Assembly: GCA_964549595.1 (NCBI GenBank) | Contig: CAZJWK010000024.1 | Location: 1-27,412, forward strand | DNA length: 27,412 nt | Direction of reading: 5' to 3' | Origin: CAZQQN01 sp964549595 | GTDB taxonomy: Bacteria; Bacteroidota; Bacteroidia; CAILMK01; CAYYUA01 | Shown here: positions 1 through 8,443 of the stretch, piece by piece | Layout of the letters: each line of letters begins with the position of its first letter | Numbering within the stretch: position 1 is the stretch's first letter | The notes under the pieces: generated by a model | Told to the model about the DNA's origin: nothing | What the model saw: only the letters and a program-made list of their open reading frames with translations | Database searches by the model: none | Made by a program: the position numbers and the translations under genes

Positions 1-266
1 TGGTTAGCAAAACATTGTGGCTTCTCCATTAGCCCTGCCGTTGCTCGATGAAGTTTCTAAAAAGATTGACTTTTTTTAACCTTTTCCATCTATTCAGCCA
101 TTTCCAAACCCATTGCTATTTCAACGGAAACTTCTATGACCACCTACGCTTGGGCCTACGCGTCAATGGATCAGCCTTGGTTGGCAACGAAAAAATCTCG
201 AAGGCCCCATGTAAAACCACAGCACTAAATTTCCAAAAAAATGTGGTAGAACCTCCTTAATGGGCT
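1..266. other. Left-edge region with no supported gene
   Basis: This stretch lies downstream of the aconitase gene. The only longer open frame (48-260, plus strand, 70 codons) has no recognisable domain and an unnatural composition, so I treat it as chance. Short open frames run off the left edge on both strands: a plus frame ending at 51, and a minus frame with a possible ATG at 29-27 preceded by a GGCAGGG-like sequence. One may be the end of a neighbouring gene, but too little is visible to call it. I see no clear rho-independent terminator for the aconitase gene here. Confidence 0.4.
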
Positions 267-3002
267 TTAATTATTTTTCAGAAATTGCCTTAACACATAT
301 TGGAGAATACCCCCATTTTTGTAGTACTCCACTTCAATGCCTGAATCCAGTCTGGATTTGGCCTCGAATTGAATTTTTTGCCCATCTTCTTTCTCAGCGG
401 TCACACTGAGGACTTGACCAGGGGCTAAACCCTCAGAAATGCCTTTTATATGAAAAGTTTCTTTGCCATCCAGACCAAGCGAGTCCGCATTTTCGTTATC
501 CATAAACTCTAATGGTAGTACCCCCATACCTACCAAATTACTACGGTGGATCCGCTCATAAGTATCGGCAATGACAGCTTTTACACCCAAAAGTTTAGTA
601 CCTTTGGCAGCCCAGTCGCGGGATGAACCGGTGCCATATTCTTTCCCTGCCAAAACCACCAGTGGCGTATTTTCTTCCTGGTATTTCATGGCTGCATCGT
701 AAACATACATTTCTTTACCGGATGGAATATGGACGGTATAACCGCCTTCTTGACTTGCCAAATGGTTTTTGATCCGGACGTTGGCAAAAGTACCCCTTAC
801 CATTACTTCATGGTTTCCCCTTCTGGAGCCATAGGAATTAAAATCTTTTATTTGGACACCATTGGCCTCAAGGTATTGCCCGGCCGGTGAATCGTGCTTA
901 ATGGCACCGGCTGGTGAAATGTGATCTGTGGTAACGGAGTCACCCAGTTTTAATAGGGCCTTGGCACCCTCTATATCACCAGGTTTGGACGGTTCCTCAG
1001 GAATATTCTTAAAGAAAGGGGCTTCTTTTATGTAAGTGGAATCATCACTCCATTGATAATCCAAGCCGGTTGGGGCTTCAAGCTGTTGCCACTGTTCTTC
1101 CCCATCAAAGATCGTCTTATAGGTTTCTTCGTAATCTTTAAGATCAACAGCTTGGTTAATGGCCTCATTGATTTCTTTCTGACTGGGCCAGATGTCATTC
1201 ATATATACCGGCTGATTATTGGGATCATAGCCCAAAGGCTCTTCCAAAAGATTAATATCTACCCTTCCGGCCAGAGCATAGGCTACGACAAGCATGGGGG
1301 AGGCGAGAAAGTTCATCTTTACCTGAGGATGAACCCGGGCTTCAAAGTTCCGGTTACCAGAAAGCACCGAAGAAAGCACCAAATCTCCTTCCTCTGCTGC
1401 TTTCTCTAATTCTGGAGGTAGGGGCCCACTGTTGCCGATACATGTGGTGCAACCATAACCCACGAGGTGAAAGCGCAGCGCTTCCAGGTCTTCCATCAAG
1501 CCGGACCGTTTCAAGTAATCCGTCACTACTTGTGAACCGGGTGCTAAACTAGTCTTGACCCACGGTTTTACATCCAGTCCATTTTGGATAGCTTTTTGGG
1601 CTACTAAACCAGCCCCTAACATTACGGAAGGGTTGGACGTGTTGGTGCAACTGGTAATAGCAGCAATGCCCACAGCTCCGTCACTGATATGATATTCCGC
1701 ATCCTGCGTAGATACTTTTATGGTCTTTTGCTCATTTGCCTTAACCTTGGCACCGGTCTCATCCAATTCTCCGTCTTTTGGCTCATAGGTGAATTCACTA
1801 CCGGAACCACCCTCATAGAGCCATGCACTTTCACTTCTTTGATTTTCAGGAACAAAAGCGCGTTCGTGCTCTTTTTCCAATAAGTGTTGAAATGCATTTT
1901 TTAGGCTTTTGACCTCAATCTTGTCCTGGGGGCGCTTTGGACCCGCTACAGAGGGTTCTATGGTGGAGAGGTTTAACTCAATGACATCAGTATAATCAAT
2001 CCTTTCCTCGTTTTCCCTCCAGAACATATTCTCCTTGCAATATTCCTCGACAAATTTTACCTGGGATTCAGAACGGTTGGTTCTCCGCATGTAATCAAGG
2101 GTTTGGTTGTCAATCGGGAAATACGTCACTGTGCAACCAAACTCCGGAGACATGTTCGAGATGGTGGCCCTATCCGGAACCGTCAGGTTATCAAGGCCTG
2201 GTCCGAATACTTCCACAAATTTTCCAACAACACCATATTCACGTAGCAATTGGGTAATGGAAAGCACCATGTCGGTAGCTGTGACGCCTTCCTGGAGGTT
2301 ACCGGTTAGCTTAAGCCCAATTACCTGTGGGCAGAGAAAATAAATGGGTTGACCTAATATAGCAGCTTCTGCCTCAATACCACCAACACCCCATCCAAGG
2401 ACACCTATGCCATTAACCATGGGTGTATGGGAATCTGTGCCTACTAATGTATCCGGAAATGCCCAGCCATCCCTTTCTGTAACACCTTCTGCCAAATACT
2501 CCAGGTTAACCTGGTGACAAATTCCCATTCCCGGCGGAACCACTTTGAAATTATCAAGGCCTTGCTGACCCCATTTGAGCAATTGATAACGTTCTTTGTT
2601 CCGTTCATACTCCCGTTCCACATTCTTTTTATAAGCATATTCAGTTCCGAAATAATCAACTTGCACGGAGTGATCAGTAACGAGATCAACCGGTATCAAT
2701 GGATTGATCTTAGAGCCGTCCTTGCCTTTCCGGATTACTTCAGATCGAATAGAAGCCACATCCACAATAGCCGGGACACCAGTAAAATCCTGCATCAGAA
2801 CACGTGAGGGCTTATAGGGTATGTCGTTTCCGGACCCGTGCGGATTCCATTGCCGCAAAGTATCTATATGATCATCCCTTACGGCAAAACCATCGTGGTG
2901 CCTAAGGGCATTTTCTAACAAAATCCGTATGGAAAACGGAAGCTTATCAATCTGGTAACCTTCATCTTGTTGTGCTTTTAAGGAAGCGATTTTTTGTTTC
3001 AT
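267..3002 (-). CDS. acnA: Aconitate hydratase, AcnA/IRP1 type
   Basis: Cytoplasmic TCA-cycle enzyme that isomerises citrate to isocitrate through cis-aconitate using a [4Fe-4S] cluster. The 911-residue product has the AcnA/IRP1 layout: catalytic domains first and a swivel domain after about residue 690. The three cluster ligands are visible as Cys452 in SCTNTSNPS and Cys518/Cys521 in GYGCTTCIGNSG. DSHTPMVNGIG near 190 and GSRRGNHEVM and GTGSSRDWAAKG in the C-terminal part are family signatures. The N-terminus is about ten residues shorter than in many AcnA proteins. An in-frame TAA twelve codons upstream excludes a longer ATG start. It is transcribed alone, with a TACCTTTG element about 40 nt before the start. 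The product call is secure; substrate could include 2-methyl-cis-aconitate in some relatives. Confidence 0.97.
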   Translation of the reverse strand: MKQKIASLKAQQDEGYQIDKLPFSIRILLENALRHHDGFAVRDDHIDTLRQWNPHGSGNDIPYKPSRVLMQDFTGVPAIVDVASIRSEVIRKGKDGSKINPLIPVDLVTDHSVQVDYFGTEYAYKKNVEREYERNKERYQLLKWGQQGLDNFKVVPPGMGICHQVNLEYLAEGVTERDGWAFPDTLVGTDSHTPMVNGIGVLGWGVGGIEAEAAILGQPIYFLCPQVIGLKLTGNLQEGVTATDMVLSITQLLREYGVVGKFVEVFGPGLDNLTVPDRATISNMSPEFGCTVTYFPIDNQTLDYMRRTNRSESQVKFVEEYCKENMFWRENEERIDYTDVIELNLSTIEPSVAGPKRPQDKIEVKSLKNAFQHLLEKEHERAFVPENQRSESAWLYEGGSGSEFTYEPKDGELDETGAKVKANEQKTIKVSTQDAEYHISDGAVGIAAITSCTNTSNPSVMLGAGLVAQKAIQNGLDVKPWVKTSLAPGSQVVTDYLKRSGLMEDLEALRFHLVGYGCTTCIGNSGPLPPELEKAAEEGDLVLSSVLSGNRNFEARVHPQVKMNFLASPMLVVAYALAGRVDINLLEEPLGYDPNNQPVYMNDIWPSQKEINEAINQAVDLKDYEETYKTIFDGEEQWQQLEAPTGLDYQWSDDSTYIKEAPFFKNIPEEPSKPGDIEGAKALLKLGDSVTTDHISPAGAIKHDSPAGQYLEANGVQIKDFNSYGSRRGNHEVMVRGTFANVRIKNHLASQEGGYTVHIPSGKEMYVYDAAMKYQEENTPLVVLAGKEYGTGSSRDWAAKGTKLLGVKAVIADTYERIHRSNLVGMGVLPLEFMDNENADSLGLDGKETFHIKGISEGLAPGQVLSVTAEKEDGQKIQFEAKSRLDSGIEVEYYKNGGILQYVLRQFLKNN

Positions 3003-3040
3003 ATTGTAAAGTTTTTCAAATCGGGGTTGTAATTAGACCA

Positions 3041-3048
3041 CAAAGGTA
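3041..3048 (-). promoter_or_regulatory. Putative -7 promoter element of acnA
   Basis: The minus strand reads TACCTTTG, an exact match to the Bacteroidota -7 consensus TAnnTTTG, 38 nt upstream of the acnA ATG. No clean TTTG -33 box is present at the right spacing, so this rests on the -7 match and position alone. Confidence 0.5.
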
Positions 3049-3156
3049 ACAATTATCTTTTTTTATCCATTTCTCTGAAGAAATAGAACAAAGCTTTTAA
3101 CCGTGAAAGGGCCTTGGTTAAATTAGAAAAAAGCCTATTCCTTCTAACTATGGCAA

Positions 3157-4167
3157 TTATCTAACCGGCACCAGACCCGATTTCCTTAATTCCCCTTTAG
3201 CGGACTTGATATGATAGATATAAATTCCGTTTTCAACGCTTTTTAGATCAATATAAGTGGGATTATCCCTGAGTTTTTTACTAAACAAAGGCTTCCCTTT
3301 AAGGTTATAAAGCCAAAATTTCCCATCCTTAAGGGATTGCCCATTAAGCTTGATTTCAAGTGCATTGGTAGTGGGGTTAGAAAACACCTTTGCGTTAATG
3401 GGGTTATCGCTTGATTTTTTACCAGAAGTCCTTTTCCATTGATTGTATAATTGCTGCAAGGAATCAATGGGCTCACGGCCCTGTGGTGTTTTACTAACCA
3501 AAAGGTCCAGGTAAAGGTTGTCGGCCTTGTCATTGGGTTTAGCCACCTTAATATAAGCCGAACGGGAAGAAACTCCTTCACTGAGACACCTTTTATCCGC
3601 TCCCGGCATATTGGCTCCCTGCAAGGCGGCCATTAATTTATCTTCCAAAGGCCCGTTGGTATTTAAGAAGCGGGAATGCATAGAATCTAATACTTCTGGA
3701 CCTTTCAGGATATTGCCCTGAATGGCATAATTGGGGCCAACAATATGGCCTTTGTAATCCAGGGCACTGTCTCCTGTAAAAGCCCCGGTTTGAGGCGTGC
3801 CACTGGAATCAAACAAGGCAATCCCGTATTGGCGTTGTTCGGGTTGCCCGAAGACATCGTTTTCTTTTAGCTTTTTGATGATCTGAGATGGGGAAAGCCC
3901 TTTCATCATTTTACGGTGTGCATTGTTTTGGTTGAATGACCGGTAGCGGGCCTGCGTATTAATAGCCCCTTTCCCCGGCACCACATCGCCAATGATGTAA
4001 ACACCGCCCTGAACGTCTGTATCATCTAAACAGGAAGCACCGGCGCTACCGATTTTACCCGTAGCAGAATCAACCGCTACAATGGAAAAAGTTTCTTGGG
4101 CCAAGGCCCAATGACCACTTAAAGCTGTGAAAGCAATGATTAAGGTGAAGGTTTTTACACTTTTCAT
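3157..4167 (-). CDS. Secreted DUF1028 family Ntn-hydrolase-like protein with T9SS tail
   Basis: Predicted exported protein of unknown substrate. The ATG at 4167 is chosen because it gives a clean signal peptide (hydrophobic stretch ending ALAQ) and avoids overlapping the upstream gene; a longer reading frame reaches 4218. Residues about 23-235 match the DUF1028 family (COG3342), with the typical opening FSIVAVDSATGKIGSAGASC and the region leading into AINTQARYRS. The family has an Ntn-hydrolase-like fold, but its reaction is not firmly established. The last 75 residues (AKVFSNPTTNALEIKL onward, ending with a beta-rich SGLVPVR) look like a type IX secretion sorting domain, so export across the outer membrane is inferred. 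It follows the prolyl oligopeptidase gene by 5 nt and is probably co-transcribed. Length 336 residues. Confidence 0.85.
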   Translation of the reverse strand: MKSVKTFTLIIAFTALSGHWALAQETFSIVAVDSATGKIGSAGASCLDDTDVQGGVYIIGDVVPGKGAINTQARYRSFNQNNAHRKMMKGLSPSQIIKKLKENDVFGQPEQRQYGIALFDSSGTPQTGAFTGDSALDYKGHIVGPNYAIQGNILKGPEVLDSMHSRFLNTNGPLEDKLMAALQGANMPGADKRCLSEGVSSRSAYIKVAKPNDKADNLYLDLLVSKTPQGREPIDSLQQLYNQWKRTSGKKSSDNPINAKVFSNPTTNALEIKLNGQSLKDGKFWLYNLKGKPLFSKKLRDNPTYIDLKSVENGIYIYHIKSAKGELRKSGLVPVR

Positions 4168-4172
4168 AAAAA

Positions 4173-6311
4173 TTATTTTTCTTCCCGCATGCCCAAATGA
4201 TAGAATGTGAAAGCCCACTTTTCGGCTTGTTGTTTAATGGTCTTTGAAAGGGGTTTACCTGCTCCATGGCCCGCTTTGGTCTCAATGCTGATTAGCGTTG
4301 GATTATCGCAATTCTGGTACGCTTGCAATCTGGCGGTGAATTTAAAAGAGTGAGCAGGTACTACTCGGTCATCGTGGTCCGCCGTGGTTACAAGGGTGGC
4401 CGGATAGCAGGTTTTGGGTTTTAGGTTATGATAAGGCGAATAATCGTAAAGGTATTCAAAAGAAGCGGAATCTTCACTGCTTCCATATTCCGATACCCAT
4501 GCCCAGCCAATGGTGAATTTGTGGTAGCGAAGCATATCCATTACCCCTACAGCAGGCAATGCCACTTTCATCATTCCGGGATTTTGGGTCATTACAGCCC
4601 CTACTAATAATCCACCGTTGGAACGGCCTGAAATAGCCAAATTATTTTTGTTCGTGTAATCATTTTCAAACAAAAATTGACCGGCTTGCTTAAAATCATC
4701 AAAAACCTGTTGCTTATTTTCTTTCATGCCCTGTTTATGCCAGCTTTCACCATAAACGCCACCTCCCCTCAGGTTTGGCATGGCGAACACTCCTCCGTTT
4801 TTTAGGAAATACGTCCTTGAGATATCAAATTCCGGTGTCAAGGTGATGTTAAAGCCACCATAACCGTAAAGCAATGTCGGGTGCTCTCCATTTAATCGCA
4901 ATCCCTTTTTGTGGACAATGAACATCGGTACTTCAGTACCATCAGTACTTCTGTAGGATACTTGCTTGGTGACATAATGCTCCGGTTCAAGGTTGGGGTT
5001 TGATTTTTTAAAGACTTTCTTTTGGCCCGAATAAACATTGTATTGGTAAATGCTCTTGGGGTAAACGAATGATTGGAAACTGAAAAATACATTGGAATCC
5101 TGTTTTCGGCCTTCAATTCTACTCACATGACCCAATGTGGGCAAAGGAACGGAGTCTATTAATTTACCTCCCCGTGAAAGAAGCCGCAGGGTAGAGGTGG
5201 CTTCTTTCATGTAATGGGCTAACAACTTATTTCCTACAGGGCTTACGGATTCCAGTACCCCATCTTCTTTTTGCGGGATCAAGGTTCTCCAATTTTTCTT
5301 TGCGGGTTTTTCAGGGTTTATAGAGATCAGCCTGTAATTGGGCGCTTCATCATTGGTTAGTACCAATAACCTGCCTTTCCGATGGCCAACAACCGAATAA
5401 CTATGCTCGTAATGGGGTATGATTGTTTTAAAGCCATTGGTCTGTTCTTTAAGGGGCTTTGCCAATAAACGGTTATTCCCGCCGGCACCTTTGGTGACAT
5501 TGATTAAAAGGTATTTACCATCTTCCGTTGTTTGGGCATAATAATTCACAAAAGGCTTATCAGGGTTATGATAGACCAAGCGGTCTTTATCCTGATCAGT
5601 GCCAATTTTATGAAAATAAACCTTGTGGTTTTTATTTTTATCACTCATGTCATTCCCTTTCTGATCATACCTGCTGTAATAAAATCCGCTGTCAACCCAG
5701 CTTATACCGGAAAATTTGACATGGGTTAAATGGTCTTTAAGCTTTTTTCCGGTCCGGATATTTTTTAGGTAGATTTCCCGCCAATCCGATCCGGATTTGG
5801 AAATCCCATAGGCCAGGTATTTTCCGTCTTTTGAAGGGGTTGTGCTTGTCAAAGCAACGGTGCCATCTTTTGAAAATTTGTTGGGATCAAGAAAAACTTC
5901 TGGTTCATCTCCGGTGCTGTCCAGATGGTAAAGCACGCTCTGATCTTGTAAGCCTTTGTTCTTAAAATAAAAAAACTGATAAGCACCTGCCCGAAATGGT
6001 TCACTATATTTCGGGAAATCCCATAGGTCCGTTAAGGAATCCTTAATGGCATTTTTAAGTCCGATGCGTTTCATATAACGGTCGAACAATTGATTCTCCT
6101 TTTGAACCCATTTTTCTATTGTGTCTGAATCCAGGTTTTCCATCCAGCGGTAAGGATCTTTTACTTTTTTGCCAAAGTAGGTATCTACGGTATTCACTTT
6201 TGGCGGGTCCGGGTATTGCATTTTGTTTTTGATTTCCCCTTTCCATTGGCAAGCATTGAGTGTGATTAAACTCAATATAAACAAGGTTAGCGGTTTAGGA
6301 GTAAGGTCCAT
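4173..6311 (-). CDS. Prolyl oligopeptidase family S9A lipoprotein
   Basis: Serine peptidase expected to cut short peptides after proline. The 712-residue protein begins with a lipoprotein signal (ILSLITLNAC), so it is probably anchored in the envelope and faces the periplasm or outside. An N-terminal beta-propeller occupies roughly residues 30-440 and an alpha/beta-hydrolase domain follows. Catalytic residues are visible: Ser564 in GRSNGGLL (the family more often has GGSNGG), Asp in DHDDRVVPAHS (645-650) and His682 in AGHGAGK. The length is normal for the family, with no break. It is the first gene of a unit with the DUF1028 gene. The upstream promoter candidate fits the ATG at 6311. Substrate specificity cannot be told from sequence. 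Confidence 0.95.
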   Translation of the reverse strand: MDLTPKPLTLFILSLITLNACQWKGEIKNKMQYPDPPKVNTVDTYFGKKVKDPYRWMENLDSDTIEKWVQKENQLFDRYMKRIGLKNAIKDSLTDLWDFPKYSEPFRAGAYQFFYFKNKGLQDQSVLYHLDSTGDEPEVFLDPNKFSKDGTVALTSTTPSKDGKYLAYGISKSGSDWREIYLKNIRTGKKLKDHLTHVKFSGISWVDSGFYYSRYDQKGNDMSDKNKNHKVYFHKIGTDQDKDRLVYHNPDKPFVNYYAQTTEDGKYLLINVTKGAGGNNRLLAKPLKEQTNGFKTIIPHYEHSYSVVGHRKGRLLVLTNDEAPNYRLISINPEKPAKKNWRTLIPQKEDGVLESVSPVGNKLLAHYMKEATSTLRLLSRGGKLIDSVPLPTLGHVSRIEGRKQDSNVFFSFQSFVYPKSIYQYNVYSGQKKVFKKSNPNLEPEHYVTKQVSYRSTDGTEVPMFIVHKKGLRLNGEHPTLLYGYGGFNITLTPEFDISRTYFLKNGGVFAMPNLRGGGVYGESWHKQGMKENKQQVFDDFKQAGQFLFENDYTNKNNLAISGRSNGGLLVGAVMTQNPGMMKVALPAVGVMDMLRYHKFTIGWAWVSEYGSSEDSASFEYLYDYSPYHNLKPKTCYPATLVTTADHDDRVVPAHSFKFTARLQAYQNCDNPTLISIETKAGHGAGKPLSKTIKQQAEKWAFTFYHLGMREEK

Positions 6312-6347
6312 TAATCATTTTTGGGGTTAGCAATCTTAATGTCAAAG

Positions 6348-6379
6348 CAAAGATAGCCAGGGGATTTTTAATAGCCAAC
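6348..6379 (-). promoter_or_regulatory. Putative promoter of the S9A peptidase / DUF1028 unit
   Basis: On the minus strand TATCTTTG (6355-6348) is an exact TAnnTTTG -7 element, preceded 20 nt upstream by GTTG (6379-6376) as a -33 box. Transcription would begin about 30 nt before the ATG at 6311. Confidence 0.6.
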
Positions 6380-6618
6380 CTTCAGACGCAGACCAGGGAA
6401 TTAACAATCATAAACCCGCCAATCGAAATGTATTGGCGAATAAAAAAATTGCTTTTTAGGACTTTAATGGTTTAGCGGCTAACCCATTTTGAGGTAATGA
6501 AATCCTTACTACCTATTCAAACAGGTAAAAATCTGAACCGAATAAATACTTTAAGAAGAAGTTAAAAACTGACATACAATATTTTAGGGATTGATTTGAA
6601 AATTTTTCAAAAAATTTT

Positions 6619-6648
6619 TTTGTGTTCTGTTAAATGTTTTTACCTTCG
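6619..6648 (+). promoter_or_regulatory. Putative promoter of the LamG-like gene
   Basis: TTTG (6619-6622), an 18-nt spacer and TACCTTCG (6641-6648) form a near-consensus Bacteroidota promoter with one -7 mismatch. Transcription would start near 6655, just before the 6659-6721 inverted repeat, giving a leader of about 235 nt ahead of the ATG at 6890. Confidence 0.5.
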
Positions 6649-6658
6649 TTCACTGTTA

Positions 6659-6721
6659 GATGAAAATGGCTTTTTAATCGATGAATGCTTTTTAGCTTTC
6701 GATTAAAATTAAATTTTCATC
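6659..6721. repeat. 22-nt imperfect inverted repeat in the leader of the LamG-like gene
   Basis: Arms 6659-6680 and 6700-6721 match at about 18 of 22 positions: the outer nine bases (GATGAAAAT/ATTTTCATC) and the inner TTAATCG/CGATTAA pair perfectly, with a 19-nt loop. The loop partly repeats the left arm (AATGGCTTTTTA versus AATGCTTTTTA). It would form a stem at the 5' end of the predicted transcript. Confidence 0.6.
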
Positions 6722-6746
6722 AAACATCATAGGAAAGGAATAAAAA

Positions 6747-6827
6747 ATGGAAAGAAATGCACCTAACCCTAAAACTCCTTATAGCTCGGGTTTTGCTATA
6801 TTAAAAACCCTCATTACTCCCAATTAA
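6747..6827 (+). CDS. Possible 26-residue leader peptide
   Basis: A short ATG-initiated frame with a strong purine-rich ribosome-binding sequence (AGGAAAGGAA, 6731-6740), which is notable because few genes in this window have one. The product reads MERNAPNPKTPYSSGFAILK followed by six more residues. A GGGTTTT/AAAACCC hairpin lies inside the frame, and it ends 62 nt before the LamG-like ATG. It could be a leader peptide or chance; there is no comparative evidence. Confidence 0.22.
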   Translation: MERNAPNPKTPYSSGFAILKTLITPN

Positions 6828-6889
6828 GGTGTTTTGATGCGCAAAGGTGGCTTTCTTTCCGGATATTGTTACATTTAAATCGGTGTGTT

Positions 6890-8338
6890 ATGTTTTACCG
6901 TGTACTGGCTATTATCTGGAAAGGTTTATTGAGTTTAAGTTTGTTATTTTCACCATTATTGATGATGGCCCAGAATGGACCGGGTGGAATTGGAAAAACC
7001 AACGGGAAATCTGATTTGGCATTATGGCTTCGGGCCGATCAAGCTTTGAGAACCAGTGGATCTGGGGAAAATGCTTCCGTCAAAAAATGGAGGGATATCA
7101 GTGGTAATGATTTTCTTCTGGCCCAATCTGAAGAACAACATCAGCCGGAACTGGCTCCTAATGGTATAAATGGCAAACCAGCCGTCAAATTTAATGGCAG
7201 TAAGGGAGAGTTTCTCACGGGAAATGATTTCAAAGGTTTACATGGGGTCAATAACTACACCGTTTTTGTACTTTCTCATTCAGCTCCTATAGGGGGGCAG
7301 GCTTTATTAAGTGGTGTCCGCTCAACGGATGGTAAGAAAGGAAAACCTGGTTTATACATTGCTAAACCAAAAAAATCGATTCATCCCAACCAAAAAGGCA
7401 AATCCAATTACCGTTTTACCCATCGTTGTCCTTTTCGGTTGTCCCAGAAAAGCGGCAAAAATGTTTATACGACTTTAGATAAAGCGAAAAATAGTGGGCC
7501 TAATGTTTTGTCTTTTGTGAAAAACCGGGACTCGCATAAACAAACCATAAGGGTAAATAGTAAGAACGTGGAGCAAAAATCCGTTTCAAAACAAGCCAAT
7601 TTGCCTTTTTCTTCTCCCCTGGATCTTACCATAGGGGCTTTGGCCGATTGGATTAATGCCATGAATCTACACGGAAAAGTGGCGGAAATTATTATCTACA
7701 AAAAAGCTTTGAATGAGGTGGAGCTTAACACGGTGGAAAAATATTTAGAAAAACGATACGGCATCAATCATTCTGAATCCAAAAAATCGGAAAATATCCC
7801 GGATGGAGTACAAGGTTTGAAAGGCATTGGGGAAGAAGGTTCTCATTCCATTAATCAGGTTAAGACTGGTTATTTGGAAGTAAAAGGCGACAATTTTGTG
7901 GATGAAAATAATTCCCTCTTCATGGGTCACAAGCCTTTAAATAATCCCAATCGTTTTATCAATTTGTTTGACTTCCTTGAAATTTCCAGACATGCTTGGT
8001 GGTTTGATTTGAAGCAATCCAGCCCTGAAAAACAAGGTTCGTTAAGTTTAACTTTTAACTTTAAGGATGTTAAACCCGGAAATGCGAATGAATATCGTTT
8101 GATTTACAAAACCCGTAAAAAAGGTAATGAAGAAGTAATACCCATTAAACCTTCGGTAAACGGAAAGAAACTTACCTTTAAATTGCAAGGAAAAGTGCTA
8201 AAACAAATTTTGCCGCAAAATAAAGGATGGCTTTTGTTGGGATCAAGAAAGCCCGTAACGGCCAAATTACCCAAAAAACTAAGTCCGGGCTACATCAAAC
8301 CTGGTATGGTAAGTAAGGCTTCAGCCACTCCGGAATAG
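6890..8338 (+). CDS. Secreted LamG/concanavalin-A-like domain protein
   Basis: Exported protein of unknown function. The ATG at 6890 is preferred over the TTG at 6866 because it gives a compact signal peptide (hydrophobic residues 5-27, cleavage around MMA/QNG). Residues about 40-285 resemble a LamG-like jellyroll: it opens LALWLRADQAL and includes KKWRDISGNDF, KPAVKFNG and GKVAEIIIYKKALN, and closes with the VEKYLEKRYGI phrase typical of these Bacteroidota domains. Residues about 295-455 form a second beta-rich domain like the one that often follows LamG in Bacteroidota surface proteins (DUF8202-like, low certainty). No T9SS sorting domain is evident at the C-terminus (ending SKASATPE), so its final location is unclear. 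It stands alone, converging with the sulfur operon. Confidence 0.8.
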   Translation: MFYRVLAIIWKGLLSLSLLFSPLLMMAQNGPGGIGKTNGKSDLALWLRADQALRTSGSGENASVKKWRDISGNDFLLAQSEEQHQPELAPNGINGKPAVKFNGSKGEFLTGNDFKGLHGVNNYTVFVLSHSAPIGGQALLSGVRSTDGKKGKPGLYIAKPKKSIHPNQKGKSNYRFTHRCPFRLSQKSGKNVYTTLDKAKNSGPNVLSFVKNRDSHKQTIRVNSKNVEQKSVSKQANLPFSSPLDLTIGALADWINAMNLHGKVAEIIIYKKALNEVELNTVEKYLEKRYGINHSESKKSENIPDGVQGLKGIGEEGSHSINQVKTGYLEVKGDNFVDENNSLFMGHKPLNNPNRFINLFDFLEISRHAWWFDLKQSSPEKQGSLSLTFNFKDVKPGNANEYRLIYKTRKKGNEEVIPIKPSVNGKKLTFKLQGKVLKQILPQNKGWLLLGSRKPVTAKLPKKLSPGYIKPGMVSKASATPE

Positions 8339-8371
8339 AATGATCTAAATAAGCCTTTGGTTCCTTTTAAC

Positions 8372-8421
8372 GGGGTGTCTTGTATTACTATTTAACCATT
8401 CCCATCTTTACAAGGCACCCC
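8372..8421. repeat. 13-bp inverted repeat between convergent genes
   Basis: GGGGTGTCTTGTA (8372-8384) pairs with TACAAGGCACCCC (8409-8421) with one mismatch and a 24-nt loop. It sits in the 105-nt gap where the LamG-like gene and the sulfur operon converge, so it may stop transcription in both directions. The usual flanking pattern (A run before, T run after) is absent, so an intrinsic terminator is not certain. Confidence 0.5.
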
Positions 8422-8443
8422 AAAAAAGGTCCGTTGACTTTTC

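Larger units (their letters stand above)
6312..6889. other. Divergent intergenic region rich in inverted repeats
   Basis: About 580 nt lie between the S9A peptidase and the LamG-like gene. Besides promoters for both sides it contains several inverted repeats: CGCCAAT/ATTGGCG (6417-6423 and 6432-6438, perfect 7 bp, 8-nt loop), TACCT/AGGTA (6510-6514 and 6523-6527), a 22-nt imperfect pair (6659-6680 and 6700-6721), and GGGTTTT/AAAACCC (6788-6794 and 6804-6810). None is followed by a T run, so they are not ordinary terminators. A 26-codon open frame lies at 6747-6827. No tRNA or conserved RNA gene was recognised. Confidence 0.6.

Noticed and set aside
48..260. Plus-strand 70-codon open frame at the left edge
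   Set aside because: No recognisable domain, a composition typical of chance translation, and no promoter or ribosome-binding sequence before it.
1053..1409. 118-codon plus-strand frame inside acnA
   Set aside because: It lies wholly antisense to conserved aconitase sequence; its coding look comes from the opposite strand.
6417..6438. CGCCAAT/ATTGGCG hairpin considered as a terminator
   Set aside because: It is followed by A-rich, not T-rich, sequence on the plus strand, and on the minus strand it lies upstream of the S9A promoter rather than after a gene.
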